Below are positions 1 through 6,917 of a DNA stretch of 29,151 bases, piece by piece. Position 1 is the first letter of the stretch. Every line of letters starts with the position of its first letter. The DNA is from Leucobacter sp. UBA1945 (GTDB lineage: Bacteria > Actinomycetota > Actinomycetes > Actinomycetales > Microbacteriaceae). A program made the translations under genes and the position numbers. Where the stretch lies: positions 1-29,151 of the forward strand of contig DDEV01000028.1 in NCBI GenBank assembly GCA_002336855.1, in the 5' to 3' direction. Under the pieces are notes generated by a model. The model ran no database searches and was not told where the DNA came from. It saw only the letters and a program-made list of their open reading frames with translations.

Positions 1-850
1 GATCCATGCGAATCTTGCCGTCCCAATCGAGGTGCATGAACGCCCACTGCGGGTCGACGCCAGGGCCGAGCACCGTGAGGTTCAGTTCGTAGCGGTCGCG
101 GATCGCCGCCCAGTACGCCTCGCTCGCCCCTCCGAGGGGGTGCGCACCGATGCGCACGCCTGCATCGCGGATCGCGGCGAGATCGATCACGCTCTCGAGC
201 TCATCGACATAGCTCGCGACGTAGTCGTAGTGACCCACCGGCGCTGCTTGGCCCTCCGCGGGCTGCTGCGCGTCGCGCCAGCCACCGGTTTCAAGGAGTT
301 CGTTGGATCGGGCCGCGATCCATGAGGTCGCATCAGTGTCGGCTGGTCCGCCGTGCGGCGGGTTGTATTTGAAGCCGCCGTCACGCGGTGGGTTATGGCT
401 CGGGGTCACCACGATGCCGTCAGCGCGATGCGGGTCGTCTGCGGCGCGATCGTGGTTGTGCGCGAGGATGGCGCGACTCAGGGCGGGGGTGGGCACGAAG
501 GTCTCATCACCGCTGCCAGCCGGCAACAGCACGTGCACGCCGGCTGCCGAGAGCACGCTCGCCGCAACTTCGAGCGCGGGTGCCGAGAGCACGTGCGTGT
601 CGCCGCCGAGAAACAGCGGGCCCTCGATGCCCTGCGCCGCGCGGTACTCTGCGATCGCGAGGCTGATCGCCGCGATGTGCGCCTCATTGAACGATCCGTT
701 CAGCGCGGTGCCGCGGTGCCCCGAGGTGCCGAAGACCACTCGCTGCGCGGGGACCGCAGGGTCTGGGATCACCTCGGTGAACGCGCGCAGCAGCGCGTCG
801 ACGTCGATCAGATCGCTCGAGTCGGCATGGAGTCCCGCTCGTTCATGCAT
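1..850 (-). CDS. pgm: Phosphoglucomutase (alpha-D-glucose-phosphate-specific), 5' part only
   Basis: The enzyme interconverts glucose 1-phosphate and glucose 6-phosphate in the cytoplasm, feeding glycogen, trehalose and cell-wall sugar nucleotides. About 283 residues are present out of a usual 540-550; the gene runs off the left edge just after KIRMD. Visible motifs match E. coli Pgm rather than phosphomannomutase: N-terminal HERAG and SSDLID, then VVFGTSGHRGT near residue 45, DTHVLS, and the phosphoserine loop TPSHNPPRDGG followed by KYNPPHGGPADT. Further on come DPLGG and FMHLDWDGKIRMD, part of the metal/sugar region. The ATG at 850 is chosen because the reading from there matches the family N-terminus. 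There is no clear Shine-Dalgarno; a CAGACT box six bases before the start suggests a leaderless message. It is transcribed away from the proline-rich gene. Identity is near certain; only completeness is unknown. Confidence 0.95.
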   Translation of the reverse strand, partial: MHERAGLHADSSDLIDVDALLRAFTEVIPDPAVPAQRVVFGTSGHRGTALNGSFNEAHIAAISLAIAEYRAAQGIEGPLFLGGDTHVLSAPALEVAASVLSAAGVHVLLPAGSGDETFVPTPALSRAILAHNHDRAADDPHRADGIVVTPSHNPPRDGGFKYNPPHGGPADTDATSWIAARSNELLETGGWRDAQQPAEGQAAPVGHYDYVASYVDELESVIDLAAIRDAGVRIGAHPLGGASEAYWAAIRDRYELNLTVLGPGVDPQWAFMHLDWDGKIRMD

Positions 851-856
851 GAGACA

Positions 857-862
857 AGTCTG
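857..862 (-). promoter_or_regulatory. Possible -10 box of pgm (CAGACT)
   Basis: CAGACT lies six bases before the pgm ATG, the same geometry as the TAnnnT boxes of many genes here, but the first T is replaced by C. If used, the transcript would begin at or next to the start codon. Confidence 0.4.
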
Positions 863-908
863 CCAGCAAGGCGGTCCGATCCGCCTCAGCCGATGTACAC
901 GATTTGCC

Positions 909-939
909 CCGAAGTACATGGTTCAAACATGTACTTCGG
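909..939. repeat. 31-base near-perfect palindrome in the pgm / proline-rich divergent region
   Basis: The arms CCGAAGTACATG (909-920) and CATGTACTTCGG (928-939) are perfect reverse complements. Inside the seven-base centre GTTCAAA two more pairs form, so only positions 921/927 break the symmetry. A related half-site, ATGTAC, sits at 893-898. The site lies upstream of the -35 regions of both divergent genes, which suits a regulator binding site. A stem-loop is also possible, but there is no T run to suggest a terminator. The regulator is unknown. Confidence 0.6.
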
Positions 940-964
940 CTCGGACCATACACACCGGGGTTGC

Positions 965-970
965 TACACT
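965..970 (+). promoter_or_regulatory. Probable -10 box of the proline-rich gene (TACACT)
   Basis: TACACT is a good actinobacterial -10 match. It is 33 bases before the ATG and is followed by a strong ribosome site GGAGGAGG (991-998). The -35 hexamer is not convincing; around 941-947 there is a TCGGACC. Confidence 0.5.
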
Positions 971-1003
971 CAACGCACGCGATGACGCGAGGAGGAGGTC
1001 ACC

Positions 1004-1780
1004 ATGGCCGCAGACATACCGCCACCGCCACCGCCACCGCCACCGCCACCGCCACCGCCACCGCCACCGCCAGCTCAAGCCACCTTGATGCAAGAAACGC
1101 AGCGTAAACGCATGCCTGCCTGGGCGTGGGCGATCATTGCGGCGGTGACGATCCTCATCGCAGTACTCGCTTTCGTGACGGCGGTCTATTGGCCTCCGGA
1201 TTCATCGCAGCCAAACCCCGCGCCAACAACCACCAGTGCAGCGAACCAACCCGACCCCGCACCTGAACCCACAGTCACCGAGCAACCCGTGGCCGCGCCG
1301 ATCGTGCTGCCCGACTGCGAGACGCTCTGGCCCGAGCGCTACGCGCGGGCGGTCGAACTCGCGAACAAGTGGCCAGAGAGCGGCATTCGCTACGACAACT
1401 TTGGCGACAATCGGTTCACCGAGCACTTCGGCCCTGCCGCGCAGACTGCTCTGAGCCAGACAACTCAGTTGCACGGATGCGGCTACCCGTCAAGCTTCGA
1501 GACTTACACCCACCTCTATCTCGCTGAGCTCAGTGGCTCGCCGAAAGACGCCTTTCTGGCCGCGCTTCGCTCCGATGGCGACTTCACTGAGAGCGTGGCC
1601 GGCGAGGCGATAGTTTTCATCTGGGAACAGCCCCTAGAGGGCGGCCACTGGAACGCCGCGTACACCATGCACGCCTTCATCGGTGATGTTTGGATCGCAG
1701 GGTACGGCGGTGACCCCGCCGCTGACTACGTGCCACAGATCGCGTCCGCGATCCTCGCAGCAAACCCGACCCTGCAGTAG
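1004..1780 (+). CDS. Proline-tract single-pass membrane protein of unknown function
   Basis: A 258-residue protein that I do not recognise. It begins MAADI and continues with 18 consecutive prolines (residues 6-23), then a short basic stretch (KRK) and one membrane segment at about residues 38-62 (WAWAIIAAVTILIAVLAFVT). An outer linker rich in Pro, Thr and Asn follows (about 65-100). The C-terminal part of about 150 residues has two Cys (in PDCETLW and HGCGYP) that could form a disulfide outside the cell. The positive-inside rule puts the proline tract in the cytoplasm. The ATG at 1004 follows an excellent Shine-Dalgarno (GGAGGAGG). Translating 18 prolines in a row should depend strongly on elongation factor P. 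This architecture of proline-rich head, one helix and outer domain is common in Actinobacteria, but no function can be assigned. Confidence 0.8.
   Translation: MAADIPPPPPPPPPPPPPPPPPPAQATLMQETQRKRMPAWAWAIIAAVTILIAVLAFVTAVYWPPDSSQPNPAPTTTSAANQPDPAPEPTVTEQPVAAPIVLPDCETLWPERYARAVELANKWPESGIRYDNFGDNRFTEHFGPAAQTALSQTTQLHGCGYPSSFETYTHLYLAELSGSPKDAFLAALRSDGDFTESVAGEAIVFIWEQPLEGGHWNAAYTMHAFIGDVWIAGYGGDPAADYVPQIASAILAANPTLQ
1019..1072 (+). repeat. Perfect hexanucleotide microsatellite (CCGCCA) x 9
   Basis: Nine uninterrupted copies of CCGCCA encode the 18 prolines near the N-terminus of the membrane protein. Because the unit is six bases, slippage would add or remove two prolines without shifting the frame. 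Confidence 0.95.
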
Positions 1781-1833
1781 TCGGGCCGCAACCCGTCGCA
1801 CCAAGCCGCAACCCAATGTTCACCGCGCCAGCG

Positions 1834-1839
1834 TAGGCT
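1834..1839 (+). promoter_or_regulatory. -10 box of the HAD phosphatase gene (TAGGCT), leaderless geometry
   Basis: TAGGCT ends six bases before the ATG at 1846, so transcription should begin at the start codon itself. There is no Shine-Dalgarno. Confidence 0.65.
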
Positions 1840-1845
1840 GGGCAC

Positions 1846-2643
1846 ATGAGCGAATCTGCGAGCGAACGCACGAACCCCAGGTCTCACATCGAGTGCTGGC
1901 TCACCGACATGGACGGCGTGCTGGTGCGCGAGAATCGCGCGATCCCGGGAGCCGCAGAGCTCATCGCGCACTGGACCGAAACCGAACAGCCCTACCTCGT
2001 GCTCACCAACAACTCGATCTTCACGGCTCGCGACCTGAGCGCGCGGCTCGCGGCGTCGGGCCTGCACGTTCCCGAGGAGCGCATTTGGACGAGCGCCCTC
2101 GCCACCGCAGCGTTCTTGAAGCAGCAGAAGCCAGGCGGCACCGCCTTCGTGATCGGTGAGGCAGGCGTGCTCACCGCGCTGCACGACGCGGGTTTCGTGA
2201 TGACCGAAACGAACCCCGACTTCGTAGTGATCGGTGAGACCCGCAACTACTCGTTCGAGGCGATCACGAAGGCAATTCGCCTGATCAATGGGGGTTCGCG
2301 CTTCATCTCGACGAACCCCGACGCGACCGGGCCGAGCCCCGAGGGCCCGCTCCCGGCGACCGGCGCGATCAACGCGCTCATCACGAAAGCAACGGGCAAA
2401 GAGCCCTATATCGTCGGCAAACCGAACCCGATGATGTTTCGCTCGGCCCTCAACAAGATCGGTGCGCACTCGCACAACACCGTGATGATCGGCGACCGCA
2501 TGGACACCGACGTCGTGGCAGGCATGGAGGCGGGCCTGCACACCATTCTCGTGATGACCGGAATCAGCGACCCGGCAGAAATCGAGAGGTTTCCATTCAG
2601 GCCAGACGAGATTCTCGACTCGGTCGCCGACCTGCTGCCCTGA
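1846..2643 (+). CDS. HAD-superfamily (class IIA, NagD-like) sugar-phosphate phosphatase
   Basis: Predicted cytoplasmic phosphatase acting on small phosphate esters (nucleotides or sugar phosphates; the NagD/AraL/PGPase family is broad). The 265 residues fit the family. Motif I is DMDG at residues 21-24 (nucleophile D21, general acid D23), motif II is LTNNS, the class IIA cap sits between, motif III Lys is in VGKPNPMMF and motif IV is GDRMDTD. The start at 1846 is supported by a TAGGCT box six bases upstream, which makes a leaderless message likely. The gene is convergent with the TauE-type permease, with a perfect palindrome between their ends. Substrate cannot be read from the sequence. Confidence 0.9.
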   Translation: MSESASERTNPRSHIECWLTDMDGVLVRENRAIPGAAELIAHWTETEQPYLVLTNNSIFTARDLSARLAASGLHVPEERIWTSALATAAFLKQQKPGGTAFVIGEAGVLTALHDAGFVMTETNPDFVVIGETRNYSFEAITKAIRLINGGSRFISTNPDATGPSPEGPLPATGAINALITKATGKEPYIVGKPNPMMFRSALNKIGAHSHNTVMIGDRMDTDVVAGMEAGLHTILVMTGISDPAEIERFPFRPDEILDSVADLLP

Positions 2644-2646
2644 GGG

Positions 2647-2667
2647 TAACGCGCAACTTGCGCGTTA
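2647..2667. terminator. Perfect 21-base palindrome between convergent genes
   Basis: TAACGCGCAA and TTGCGCGTTA flank one central C. The palindrome begins three bases after the HAD stop and contains the TAA stop of the permease gene (2665-2667). As RNA it folds as a GC-rich stem on either strand and probably serves as a two-way transcript end, although there is no real U tract. Confidence 0.6.
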
Positions 2668-3447
2668 TTTCGCGCGACCTCGCAGCTTCTTGTAGAGCAT
2701 CTGCCCGACGAGATACGCGAGGTAGAGCGAGAACAGCACGTTCGCGATGAACGGGTCGAGCAGCGTCGCGAGCACCGAGCTGAACGGCACGCAGACGCTC
2801 GCCGCGATGCCGACCGCGAGCGCGGCACGCATGTCGACGTTGTTTCTGCGCATGTTGCCGATGGTGCCCGAAATCGACCCCGGGATCATCATGACGAGCG
2901 AGCTGCCCTTCGCAACGAGATCGTTCGCGCCGAAGAAGAACATCAGCACCGGCACGACGATCACGCCGCCACCGACCCCGAGCACGCCCGAAAGCACTCC
3001 CGTGACGAACCCGGTGAGCACGAGCAGAGCGGCCGAGAGCAGGTTGATGCCGATCTCGTCTTCGCGCTGCGGCACGACGAACCACAGTGTCACGATCACG
3101 ACGAGCAAGAACACCATGAATGCCCATTGCAGAGCTGAGACTGGCAGGCGGGCGAGCAGATACGTGCCGAGCTGCGCACCCGCGACAATGCCCACCGCGA
3201 GGCAGAGCGCCGCGGTCCAGTCGACGTTGCCCTGCACCGCATAGCTAATGGCGCCGACCGCCGCGGCCGGCAGAATCGCGGCCACCGAGGTGCCCGCTGC
3301 GAGCCGCTGCGGCATGCCGAGCCAGAGAGCGAGGGCTGGCACGATGATCGTGCCACCGCCGATACCGAAGAGGCCCGAGAGCAATCCCGCGGCGAGGCCG
3401 ATTGCGATCAGCGGAACGAGGCCTGGGCGCTTCTCAGATTCAGTCAC
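2665..3447 (-). CDS. TauE/SafE family (sulfite exporter-like) membrane permease
   Basis: A 260-residue integral membrane protein with about eight hydrophobic segments and the twofold repeat typical of the TauE/SafE (DUF81) family. The first half has LLSGLFGIGGGTIIVPAL near residues 19-36; the second has VLSGVLGVGGGVIVVPVLMF near residues 150-169. These glycine-rich paired motifs mark the family, which moves sulfonates, sulfite or related anions across the membrane; the real substrate is unknown. The GTG start at 3447 is supported by TAGACT seven bases upstream. It lies downstream of pyrE on the same strand, with its own promoter, so a functional link to pyrimidine synthesis is not implied. 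Confidence 0.88.
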   Translation of the reverse strand: MTESEKRPGLVPLIAIGLAAGLLSGLFGIGGGTIIVPALALWLGMPQRLAAGTSVAAILPAAAVGAISYAVQGNVDWTAALCLAVGIVAGAQLGTYLLARLPVSALQWAFMVFLLVVIVTLWFVVPQREDEIGINLLSAALLVLTGFVTGVLSGVLGVGGGVIVVPVLMFFFGANDLVAKGSSLVMMIPGSISGTIGNMRRNNVDMRAALAVGIAASVCVPFSSVLATLLDPFIANVLFSLYLAYLVGQMLYKKLRGRAK

Positions 3448-3454
3448 TCTTTCG

Positions 3455-3460
3455 AGTCTA
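3455..3460 (-). promoter_or_regulatory. -10 box of the TauE-type permease gene (TAGACT)
   Basis: On the minus strand TAGACT ends seven bases before the GTG start, giving a leaderless or nearly leaderless message. It directly abuts the inverted repeat at 3461-3483. Confidence 0.6.
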
Positions 3461-3483
3461 GACCCGCGGTCTCGGCGCGGGTC
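3461..3483. repeat. Inverted repeat abutting the permease promoter
   Basis: GACCCGCG (3461-3468) and CGCGGGTC (3476-3483) are perfect complements around GTCTCGG. The repeat lies between the pyrE stop and the permease -10 box, so it could be an operator covering the -35 region, a weak pyrE terminator, or both. There is no U run. Confidence 0.45.
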
Positions 3484-3492
3484 AAGCTCGCA

Positions 3493-4047
3493 CTACTGCG
3501 GGTCGAGACCGAGATCGGCGAGGCCGATCGCGTAGCGGTACTCGTAACCCGCCTCTTCGATGCGGGCCTTGGCCGGCGCCTGTCGGTCTACGACCACGGC
3601 CACACCGGCCACGATCGCGCCGACCTTCTCGAGCGCCTCAATGGCCTGCAGCGGCGAGCCGCCCGTGGTCGAGGTGTCTTCGACCACGATCACGCGCTTG
3701 CCCTCGAGGTCGGGGCCCTCGACCTGACGGCCACGGCCGTGGTCTTTCGGCTCCTTGCGCACGACGAACGAGTCGTAGGTCTTGCCGCGCGCGACGCCCT
3801 GGTGCATGATCGCCGAGGCGATGGGGTCAGCACCCATCGTGAGGCCGCCGACAGCAACGACGCCATCGACGTCGTCGATCAAGTCAAGCATGACCTGGCC
3901 GATCAGCGGCGCCGCGCGGTGGTCGAGGCTGAGCTTGCGCAGATCGATGTAATAAGTAGCCTTCTTGCCGCTCGTCAGCGTGAAATCGCCGTGAAATACC
4001 GCCTCTGTTTTGATGAGGTCGATGAGCTGTGCGCGCGCGTCTGTCAT
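3493..4047 (-). CDS. pyrE: Orotate phosphoribosyltransferase
   Basis: Joins orotate to phosphoribosyl pyrophosphate to make orotidine 5'-phosphate in de novo pyrimidine synthesis; soluble, normally a dimer. The 184 residues match the short bacterial form. Visible are FTLTSGKKATYYIDLRKL (residues 22-39), the Lys-rich mobile loop VRKEPKDHGRG (96-106), and the PRPP-binding motif VIVVEDTSTTGGS (119-131). The start is placed at the ATG at 4047, not at upstream alternatives, because the family N-terminus begins here and a TAGAAT box lies seven bases before it. It stands alone; the rest of the pyr pathway is not in the window, as is usual for actinobacterial pyrE. It is transcribed toward the TauE-type permease gene, but that gene has its own promoter. 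Confidence 0.95.
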   Translation of the reverse strand: MTDARAQLIDLIKTEAVFHGDFTLTSGKKATYYIDLRKLSLDHRAAPLIGQVMLDLIDDVDGVVAVGGLTMGADPIASAIMHQGVARGKTYDSFVVRKEPKDHGRGRQVEGPDLEGKRVIVVEDTSTTGGSPLQAIEALEKVGAIVAGVAVVVDRQAPAKARIEEAGYEYRYAIGLADLGLDPQ

Positions 4048-4054
4048 GCGCCCA

Positions 4055-4060
4055 ATTCTA
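4055..4060 (-). promoter_or_regulatory. -10 box of pyrE (TAGAAT)
   Basis: On the minus strand TAGAAT ends seven bases before the pyrE ATG. No ribosome site is present, which supports a leaderless message and the short start. Confidence 0.65.
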
Positions 4061-4090
4061 CAGAGCGCAGGCGGAGGGCTGATCCTCGCA

Positions 4091-4125
4091 GCAAAAACGG
4101 GGCGGGTCAAAAGCCCCACCCCGTT
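4091..4125 (-). terminator. Intrinsic terminator of the amino acid ABC transporter operon
   Basis: On the minus strand an 11-pair stem forms between 4125-4115 and 4106-4096, with one G-U pair, a loop of eight bases and a U run from the A tract at 4093-4097. It starts about 18 bases after the ATPase stop. This is the best classical terminator in the window and marks the end of the operon before the pyrE promoter. Confidence 0.8.
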
Positions 4126-4142
4126 CGCTCACCTCACGACGC

Positions 4143-4958
4143 TTACTTGACGCTGTCGAGGAAGTTGCGCGTGCGCTGGCGCTGCGGGTTTTCGAGCACC
4201 TCGCTCGGCGGGCCGGCCTCGACGACCACGCCGCCGTCCATGAACACGACCTGGTCTGCGACACCTCGCGCAAAGCCGATCTCGTGCGTCACGACGATCA
4301 TGGTCATGCCCTCGTTTGCGAGCTCGCGCATGACGTCGAGCACGTCACCGACAAGTTCGGGGTCGAGCGCAGAGGTCGGCTCGTCGAACAGCATGAGCTT
4401 CGGATCCATCGCGAGCGCGCGGGCGATCGCGACGCGCTGCTGCTGGCCGCCCGAGAGCTGCGCCGGGTAGTGGCCCGCGAAATCGGCGAGCCCGACGCGG
4501 GCCAGCAGATCCTTCGCGCGCTGCTTCGACTCGCTCTTCGAACGCTTGGCGACACCGACGGGCGCCTCCATGATGTTCTCGAGCGCCGTCATGTGCGGAA
4601 ACAGATTGAACTTCTGAAACACCATGCCAATGTTGGCGCGCTGCTTCGCGATCTGCTTCGGGGTCATCTCGTGGTTCTTGTTGCCAGCCTGGCGGTACCC
4701 AATGAGGTCACCGTCGACGATGATGCGGCCGCCGTCGATCGTCTCGAGGTGGTTCACGCAGCGGAGCAGGGTCGACTTGCCCGAGCCCGAGGGGCCGAGC
4801 AGCACGGTCACAGTGCCCGCCGGAACCGAGAGCGAGATGTCGCGCAGCACCTGGTGCGCGCCGAAGCTCTTGCGCACGCGTCGAATCTGCACGAGCGCGT
4901 TCGGGTCGATCACGGTCGGGTCGACCACTGCCGGGTTGTTCTGCTGGGGTTCAGTCAT
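4143..4958 (-). CDS. Polar amino acid ABC transporter, ATP-binding subunit (GlnQ-like)
   Basis: Cytoplasmic ATPase that drives the importer formed with the next two genes upstream. The 271 residues carry the Walker A GPSGSGKST (55-63), Q-loop FQKFNLFPHM, signature LSGGQQQR, Walker B LMLFDEPTSALDPE and switch His in VTHEIG, all intact. The sequence is typical of the GlnQ/HisP/ArtP subfamily for polar amino acids. The ATG at 4958 is preferred to the GTG at 4964, because the GGGAGAG at the permease end sits at proper spacing only for the ATG. The permease stop (4961-4963) lies just upstream of the ATG, so translation is probably coupled. An N-terminal stretch of about 22 residues before the ATPase fold is slightly longer than usual. 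A strong terminator follows the gene. Confidence 0.93.
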   Translation of the reverse strand: MTEPQQNNPAVVDPTVIDPNALVQIRRVRKSFGAHQVLRDISLSVPAGTVTVLLGPSGSGKSTLLRCVNHLETIDGGRIIVDGDLIGYRQAGNKNHEMTPKQIAKQRANIGMVFQKFNLFPHMTALENIMEAPVGVAKRSKSESKQRAKDLLARVGLADFAGHYPAQLSGGQQQRVAIARALAMDPKLMLFDEPTSALDPELVGDVLDVMRELANEGMTMIVVTHEIGFARGVADQVVFMDGGVVVEAGPPSEVLENPQRQRTRNFLDSVK

Positions 4959-4960
4959 GG

Positions 4961-5947
4961 TCACTCTCCCACCACCTGAGTTACTGTCGTTGCCGGCGCG
5001 GGCTCGGGGCCCGGCTTGCGGTTGTTCACGGCGGCCTTGAGACGCTGAAAGGGCGTCGGCGGCAGGTTGCGAGTGGTGCCGCGGCCGAATCGGCGCTCGA
5101 GGTAGTACTGCGGAATCGAGAGCAGGCTCGTCATGAACAGGTACCAGGCGCTCACCACGATGAGCAGTTCAACCTGCTTCAGGTTCGACGACGAGATGAT
5201 CGACGCCTGCGTATAGAGCTCGAGCACCGCGATCACCGAGAGCAGCGAGGTGTTCTTCAGCATCGAGATGAGCTCGTTGCCCATCGGCGGAATGATCACG
5301 CGCATCGCCTGCGGCAACAGCACGCGGCGGAAAGTATATACCGGCGACATTCCGAGCGAGTACGCGGCCTCACGCTGCCCCTCATCGACCGAGACCATGC
5401 CGGCGCGCACGATCTCAGACGAGTATGCGGCCTGGTTGAGCGTCAGCGCCAGCAGACCCGCGATCAGCGGGGTGATGAGCGTGTTGGTGTCGATCGACCA
5501 GAACTCGATGCCGGTGAACGGAATGCCGAGGCGCAGCTTGTCGAACAGCAGCCCCAGGTAGCCCCAGAGCACGATCTGCACCAGCTGCGGGGTGCCGCGG
5601 AACGCCCATACGTAGAACCACGACACACTCGAAAGCACCGGGTTCGATGAGAGTCGCATTGCCGCGATCACGATTGCGAGCAGGGTTGAGACCACCATCG
5701 AGACGACGGTGATGAAGAGTGTCAGCCCGACACCGCTGAGAATGCGAGGGTCGAAGAGAAACTCGCCGATGGTTGTGAAGTCGAGGTTCGGGTTCGTTGC
5801 GATGGTGACGACGAACCAGGCGAGCAGGATCAGCACGATGAGTGCACTGATCCATCGCCATGGGCGCCTGAGCGGTACTGCCTCGATGTCGTCTTCGGTT
5901 GAACCGATGGGGTGGCCCTGGGCCACCCCGTTCAGGGGCGCAGTCAT
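4961..5947 (-). CDS. Polar amino acid ABC transporter, permease subunit
   Basis: Inner-membrane channel of a polar amino acid importer, normally a homodimer. The protein has 328 residues, longer than the usual 220-280. It has an N-terminal cytoplasmic extension of about 30 residues, a first membrane segment (WISALIVLILLAWFVVTIA), the HisM-type core GLTLFITVVSMVVSTLLAIVI, and a C-terminal tail rich in Pro. The EAA loop that contacts the ATPase is seen in EGQREAAYSLGMSPVYTFRRVLLPQA. The ATG at 5947 shares one base with the stop of the binding-protein gene (TGATG), a sign of coupled translation. One permease only, so the channel should be homodimeric. Confidence 0.92.
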   Translation of the reverse strand: MTAPLNGVAQGHPIGSTEDDIEAVPLRRPWRWISALIVLILLAWFVVTIATNPNLDFTTIGEFLFDPRILSGVGLTLFITVVSMVVSTLLAIVIAAMRLSSNPVLSSVSWFYVWAFRGTPQLVQIVLWGYLGLLFDKLRLGIPFTGIEFWSIDTNTLITPLIAGLLALTLNQAAYSSEIVRAGMVSVDEGQREAAYSLGMSPVYTFRRVLLPQAMRVIIPPMGNELISMLKNTSLLSVIAVLELYTQASIISSSNLKQVELLIVVSAWYLFMTSLLSIPQYYLERRFGRGTTRNLPPTPFQRLKAAVNNRKPGPEPAPATTVTQVVGE

Positions 5948-6861
5948 CAGGCGGCCTTGCCTTGGTTCACCTCGGCCGACTCGACAGCGTATGCACCGAT
6001 GTTGTTGCGATCGAGCACCTTCTGGTACGAGCCGTCATCGATGAGTGCCTGCAGCGCCGCACGGATCGCCTCGACGAGCTCAGTGTCTTCCTTGAGCACG
6101 CCGATACCCGAGAAGACGGGGTTGAAGCCCGCGGGGTTCTTCGGGTCGCGCACGATCTCGAACGCCTTGCCGTCATCGGTCGTTGCGACCACGTACTCGG
6201 CGACGACTGCATCGGCCACGTATGCCTGGCTCTTGCCAGCGCGCAGCGCGGTCTGCGCGTCGAGGTCAGACGGCAGCTCCATGACGTTCACACCGCAATC
6301 CATCGCGCGCAGCAGGTCACCCTGAATGGTGGCCTTCTGCACCGAGACTGTCTTGCCGCAGAGATCGTCCTGCGTCGTCACGCCGGCCTCGTTGCCCTTC
6401 TTCACCGCGATGGCGAAGCCGCCGTGCGAGTAATCGATGAACGAGAGCGTCTCTTGGCGCTCGGGCGTGTCATTCATGCCGCTCATGATGATGTCGTTCT
6501 TGCCGGCCTGCAGCGAGGGAATGACCGAGTCGAACGCCTGCTTGTTGATCGACACGTCGATGCCGAGCTTCTGACCGAGCAGGCGGCCGAGCTCGGGGTC
6601 GAAACCGATCTCACGGTTGGCCTCGTCGTACATCGCCATGGGAGGGAAGGGAATGTCGACGGCGATGTCGATCTTGCCCTTCTTCACGATGTCTTCGGGC
6701 AGCAGCTTGGTGAGTTCCTTGTCGACGGTGGTCGAGACCTCGTCACCCACGGGCAGGTTCGGGCCCGCCGGCTCGGCGGTCTCAGCTCCGGCGCAGCCGG
6801 TCAGCATGAGGGCGACTGCGGCGCTCGCCGCAGCGATGAGAGTAAAGGAAGTCTTCTTCAT
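5947..6861 (-). CDS. Amino acid ABC transporter, substrate-binding lipoprotein
   Basis: Outer-face receptor that captures an amino acid and delivers it to the permease. It begins with a lipoprotein signal (MKKTSFTLI, hydrophobic core, lipobox LTGC with lipidated Cys 23). The mature part is a SBP_bac_3 fold: IDIAVDIPFPPMAMYDE, EIGFDPELGRLLGQKLG, IIMSGMNDTPERQE, DDLCGKTVSVQKATIQGDLL and ALIDDGSYQKVLDRNNI. The start is the ATG at 6861, where a lipoprotein signal begins and AAGGA lies at good spacing; a longer frame upstream (to 7149) is just an overlap with the decarboxylase gene. The gene follows the decarboxylase with a gap of 56 bases and probably shares its transcript, which hints at a basic amino acid or diaminopimelate-like substrate; this is inference. 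Confidence 0.92.
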   Translation of the reverse strand: MKKTSFTLIAAASAAVALMLTGCAGAETAEPAGPNLPVGDEVSTTVDKELTKLLPEDIVKKGKIDIAVDIPFPPMAMYDEANREIGFDPELGRLLGQKLGIDVSINKQAFDSVIPSLQAGKNDIIMSGMNDTPERQETLSFIDYSHGGFAIAVKKGNEAGVTTQDDLCGKTVSVQKATIQGDLLRAMDCGVNVMELPSDLDAQTALRAGKSQAYVADAVVAEYVVATTDDGKAFEIVRDPKNPAGFNPVFSGIGVLKEDTELVEAIRAALQALIDDGSYQKVLDRNNIGAYAVESAEVNQGKAA

Positions 6862-6917
6862 GGTGTCCTTCTTCGTTGAGGGTCGTTTGTGAGTTAAAGG
6901 GTTGATCGTTGGGGAGG

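Noticed and set aside
303..1107. Plus-strand frame with alternating His-Arg or Thr-Ala residues across the repeat
   Set aside because: These are other-frame readings of the CCGCCA repeat and the antisense of pgm; the frame with the strong ribosome site encodes the proline tract.
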